The notes under the pieces are model-generated. The model saw only the letters and a program-made list of their open reading frames with translations. It made no database searches and was not told the DNA's origin. A stretch of 64,000 nucleotides of DNA from Sclerurus mexicanus. Lineage: Eukaryota; Chordata; Aves; Passeriformes; Furnariidae. The stretch is from the NCBI GenBank assembly GCA_013396755.1, contig VWZF01000458.1, positions 1 to 64,000 of the forward strand, written 5' to 3'. Position numbers and translations under genes: made by a program. Below, piece by piece: positions 60,501-64,000 of this stretch. The stretch's first letter is position 1; each line of letters begins with the position of its first letter.

Positions 60501-63500
60501 GACTTCAGTTTCATTTCACATCTGATTTGTTTACATTTTGAAGAGAAATTAAGAAACCGTTTTCCAAGCCATCTGCCAAATTAATTTGAAGTATAAATCT
60601 CTTTTTTTTGTTGTTTCTCTCGAACTTCTATGCCAAACATCTATCAGATTTATTATTTCACTCATGCTTACTGAGTTTTAACAGATATGCAAATTACTTA
60701 ACTTCTAGAGTTTGCAGTTCCTTCCTGATTTGACAAGTGTCTTCCCCATCTCTGGATTACCAGGCACTTTTATTCCCACCAGAAAATGAATTTCTCAATC
60801 TCTAATCAAGGTTGAAAAATCACCTATGTGTTGCCTCTCTTGTAAGGAAAGTACCCTTATAAGTAAGGTATGACTGTCACTGCTGTACTTGGTACATATC
60901 CCACATCAGAATGCTGATGCTTATAACTTAATGAAAGCTTGTGGCAGCAGAAGATCAGAAGGCAAAACTTGTATTTTTTCTCAAAGCTGTTTATAATTGG
61001 GTATAAATATACCATTCGTGAATAAAATTGCAAATGCAAAATAAGTCTAATTACACTATTTGGAAGATAAATTTTCCTGTTCAAATTATTTCAAAGATTT
61101 TCTTTACAATGCATACAAAAAAATCCAATAAACACCCAGAGTTGAGAGCATTATATGAAGTAAGAGACCATATAAATTTTCCTGAGACATAAAGAATGTA
61201 TTGAATCTGGAGCTGGATCCAGAGAAAATATGATTAATTCAGTTTGACATAAGTTTGCAAATACATTAGATGCTTATGGCCTTGCTATGGCTTTCAAGGC
61301 CTTCACAGAAGTACTGAGGTATGGACAGAGACCATTTGTTGTCTTAGAAAATGATGCTGGCCTAAGAGCTGTTTTAGCATGAAAGAATATAGACAAAGAT
61401 AATCAAATCTTTCTCTCTCCTTGGACTGAGGCATTTCCTATTACTTTAGATTTATGGATCATGAAATTCTCTGGCTACTGCATACTTGCACCAAAGCCTT
61501 TTTCCTTTTCATGTGGAGTAGAGACACTCACATATACACAGAATAGCTTTGTGGGTTGAGCACCACCTGGAGTGTAGCAGATCATGATTTAATTTTCCTT
61601 ACCCCCTCTGTTTGGACCGAGGGCTCTCTTGATTAAGGATCTTACTAGGATGTTCCTGGAGTGAGTTAGGTAAAAGACTTCTGGTTTCAGATTTCAATAA
61701 TGCCATGCATGAGAAGTGTGAGACAAAACAGTCTGCATTTGACACCAAATACAAGGACTGTGCCCAATACGGCACACCATTAGCTAGGATAGTGTAGGTT
61801 ATTTTTGCAAGAAATGTAAGCTAAATCTCTTCCAAGAGGGATCTGAGTTCACTTGAGTGTCAAAATCTTTCTTAAAAATGAGCAAGTGGGGTGCTCTTTG
61901 GTTATTGTGGTACATGAACAGGAAGGTATCTTTAACAGAGAAATCTGGGTAGTCACCAAAATCAGATAGAAAAATGTCAGATTTATGAATTTTAGCAGGA
62001 TGTACCTGATGGTAGACCAAAAATATTTTAAGAAACAAAAATAGAATCATCTAGGTAAATTCAGTGCCACAAATGTAATCCTGACGACTCTTAAGGTGTG
62101 AAGACTCAGGCAGTAGACTTGGATAGGGCTGAGTATTGGGTGTAACAATATTTGTAGCCTTCTCTAGGTACTTACACAGATCTGGAGAATGGCTTTTGGA
62201 TCTCTTCAGCTTGAATAAATTTTGTAAGAACTGTTTCTCTCTAATTTTTCTGAGGGTAGTTTCAATACTTAGGGCCACCATTTATTTTGCTACATTGGAA
62301 TAGACAGTGGCAGTATCAGAAAAAGCACCTGCAGAAAATGTCTGCAGCGAAGGTAACCTCCCAGGTCTGAAAGGCCCTTGCAGTGAAGTCCATGTCACTT
62401 GTCAAGAATTAGGTTTCAGAAAAGGAAAACACATAGAGTGACCTGGAGGAGGGAAGGAGTAAGGCTGCTTGTAGCCTCATGAGCATTATGATGCTCCTCA
62501 TGTTGCAGTGCAGGGGTTTGTATGCAAACTAGTGCATCTGAGTTTGCATACAGCTAGTTTATGCAGAGAGAAGTCCTAAAAATTACAAGGGTTTTTCTCC
62601 TGCTGCTAGTATTCCTCCTCTTTCTCTTGTCAAGTCTTTCCTATTCAAAAGCATGCAAGGGGGATAGGGTGATGTAGAAACATCACTCTTGCCATCTGCA
62701 GCATCTCTTTTCCGCTGTTTGAGTAGCATTTACAAACCAGATGTGTATTTTGGATATTCTTCACATTCAAGAGGGTGTGTGTGTATGTTAAGACAATATT
62801 GGATTATATGATGGAATAGGTTCAATATTTTGGTTTTCTTCATGTGTTTCTGTAGTTGACTGGGCATTTATAGTTCTGTCTTTCAAAGCTTCAGTTCCCA
62901 AATGACATGAGAGAGGAGTATGAGAGGGAAAGGGTGATTTTTGCTTAGTTGCTTTATTTTCTAAAATGACATTGTTATTATTCCTTCTTTCCTACATACA
63001 AATTAGATTCAAAGTTCAAATGTTATTAACAACAGCTTTAAAATTCATCACTTAGCAGTTGTTAAATCCACTTCCTCTTGGTTTGTCCCCCTGGCAACAA
63101 AAACTAAAAGGCAACCATACAGTGAAAAAAATATTACAGCTCATCTGAGCCTGCCTTTGCATAACACATTTTGAGATTCTGAATGGTTGTAGACTAGATG
63201 TCATCTAAAGCCATAAAAAGTCAGGAAAGTTTGTGATGGCTTTGAGACCTTGTCCTGTGCTCTGCACACTATATGAATCCTTAAAATGTTGGAGAAAACA
63301 AAAAGGGAGACCTTGCCAATGACAATGGCAACACCATGTAGCTAGAAAATGCTATTTTCTGCATACAAGTGGTGACTAATAATAGGCAGCCATTTTACTC
63401 CAGAAAATGAGGCATTCAGCTTACTACCACTCAGTGCTTCTCGATAGAATTTTCATTCTTATTTTCACTTATAATGCAAGTTTCTGGCACTTGCTGAACA

Positions 63501-63552
63501 GCTAAAGGCAAATTTGCACATTTCATATCAAAGTATTTAAGAGCTCTATCAC
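60501..63552. other. Non-coding stretch, no gene recognised
   Basis: About 3 kb with no gene recognised. A strong inverted repeat at 62519 is listed separately, and a short (GT)n lies near 62771-62780. Open frames are under 85 codons. Confidence 0.55.
62519..62552. repeat. Inverted repeat with perfect 12-bp arms
   Basis: TGTATGCAAACT (62519-62530) and AGTTTGCATACA (62541-62552) are exact reverse complements around a 10-base loop. Each arm holds ATGCAAAC, one base from the POU/Oct octamer ATGCAAAT, in divergent orientation. Function is not shown. Confidence 0.95.
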
Positions 63553-63979
63553 CAGTATTGAGGCCATCCTGCTGAAAATGCAGCTGCACTGGGCAGGGCA
63601 TGTCTCCAGCATGGAGGATCACCGCCTCCCTAAGATTGTGCTCTAAGGTGAACTTGCCACCGGCTGCTGCAAGAGAGGAGCCCTGAAGAGGAGATGAAAG
63701 GACTTCCTGAAACAATACCTCAGCCTTGGCCATACTGACCACCATCAATGGTCCACTCTGGCCTCCAATCAGGAGAAATGGAAACACACCATCCATAATG
63801 CTGCTGCTTCCTTTGAGAACACATGCAGAATCAGTCTTGAGGAAAAAAGACAATGCAGGAAGAACCGTGCCTCATCAATACCACCCTTGGAGACCTTCCG
63901 CTGTGTCTTTTGCAATCGGACTTGCCTATCTTGCATTGGCCTTTTTAGCCATCAGCGTGCTTGCAGCAAGCGTGGGTAA
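63553..63979 (+). pseudogene. C-terminal end of a non-CR1 LINE ORF with CCHC zinc finger
   Basis: One frame reads 'SIEAILLKMQLHWAGHVSSM', 'EDHRLPKIVL', a stop, 'GELATGCCKRGALKRR', a stop, and 'KDFLKQYLSLGHTDHHQWST'. It then stays open through 'EKWKHTIHNAAASFENT' and an RKN-rich stretch to 'FRCVFCNRTCLSCIGLFSH' and 'QRACSKRG' before TAA at 63977-63979. The order 'LRWxGHVxRM...RLPKxxLYGEL...KRxKDxLK...W..F' followed by a C-x2-C-x12-H-x3-C finger is the C-terminal signature I know from LINE endonuclease/reverse-transcriptase proteins of fishes, invertebrates and some reptiles. It is not the CR1 protein. Two in-frame stops break an otherwise intact 140-codon frame. The reverse transcriptase upstream is absent, so the copy is 5'-truncated, and its 3' end lies outside the window. 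The clade (RTE-like or other) is unsure. Confidence 0.75.
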
Positions 63980-64000
63980 AGCCCTCCCAAATCTTTGTTC
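63980..64000 (+). mobile_element. Start of the 3' untranslated part of the same LINE
   Basis: Twenty-one bases after the stop codon, cut by the window edge. Assigned only by continuity with the coding remnant. Confidence 0.5.

Noticed and set aside
63431..63853. 140-codon minus-strand open frame
   Set aside because: It is antisense to the LINE C-terminal remnant, whose sense frame carries recognisable motifs.
1..64000. CRISPR array, operon, toxin-antitoxin or phage-defence system
   Set aside because: No regularly spaced repeats or compact gene clusters occur; the sequence is plainly vertebrate repeat-bearing DNA.

Overview
The window looks like vertebrate, most likely avian, nuclear DNA from an intergenic or deep-intronic region. 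It is AT-rich, CpG-poor and full of stop codons in all frames. The recognisable content is almost entirely interspersed repeats. At least seven fragments are CR1 LINEs, the dominant bird LINE, including copies ending in the 'attctgtgattc'-type CR1 3' terminus. One complete solo LTR starts TGTCCTAG on its own sense strand, a start I associate from memory with avian endogenous retroviruses. A bird fits best; a crocodilian or turtle cannot be strictly excluded. I found no complete protein-coding gene, tRNA, rRNA, CRISPR array or operon. Layout: 1-232 is an unclassified repeat-like fragment. A (TCA)11 microsatellite lies at 4111 and a minus-strand CR1 at 4561-5108. A short plus-strand CR1 3' end lies at 8634-8915. 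An isolated CpG-rich, GC-box-bearing patch lies at 17554-17745. A minus-strand CR1 reverse-transcriptase fragment spans about 20085-20925. From there to 40190 is unremarkable AT-rich DNA with low-complexity tracts, followed by a CR1 tail scrap at 40191-40272 and a perfect 20-bp palindrome at 41895. A 750-bp solo LTR with a 5-bp target duplication occupies 44855-45604 and directly abuts a long plus-strand CR1 (45610-47062). A long minus-strand CR1 (about 51771-53412) carries a 23-N assembly gap whose two flanks repeat the same 11 bases. A possible short coding exon lies at 56548-56608, and a degraded CR1 at 60195-60500. The window ends in the C-terminal part of a different, non-CR1 LINE protein with a CCHC zinc finger (63553-63979). 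The coding remnants belong to retrotransposons and are broken by stops or frameshifts, so nothing here works as a pathway or system. The best leads are the non-CR1 LINE terminus, the candidate exon, the LTR/CR1 junction, the probably spurious gap, the CpG patch, and three strong inverted repeats near 41.9, 59.4 and 62.5 kb. I did not find a convincing new biological system. All family assignments rest on memory of consensus sequences, not on a search.
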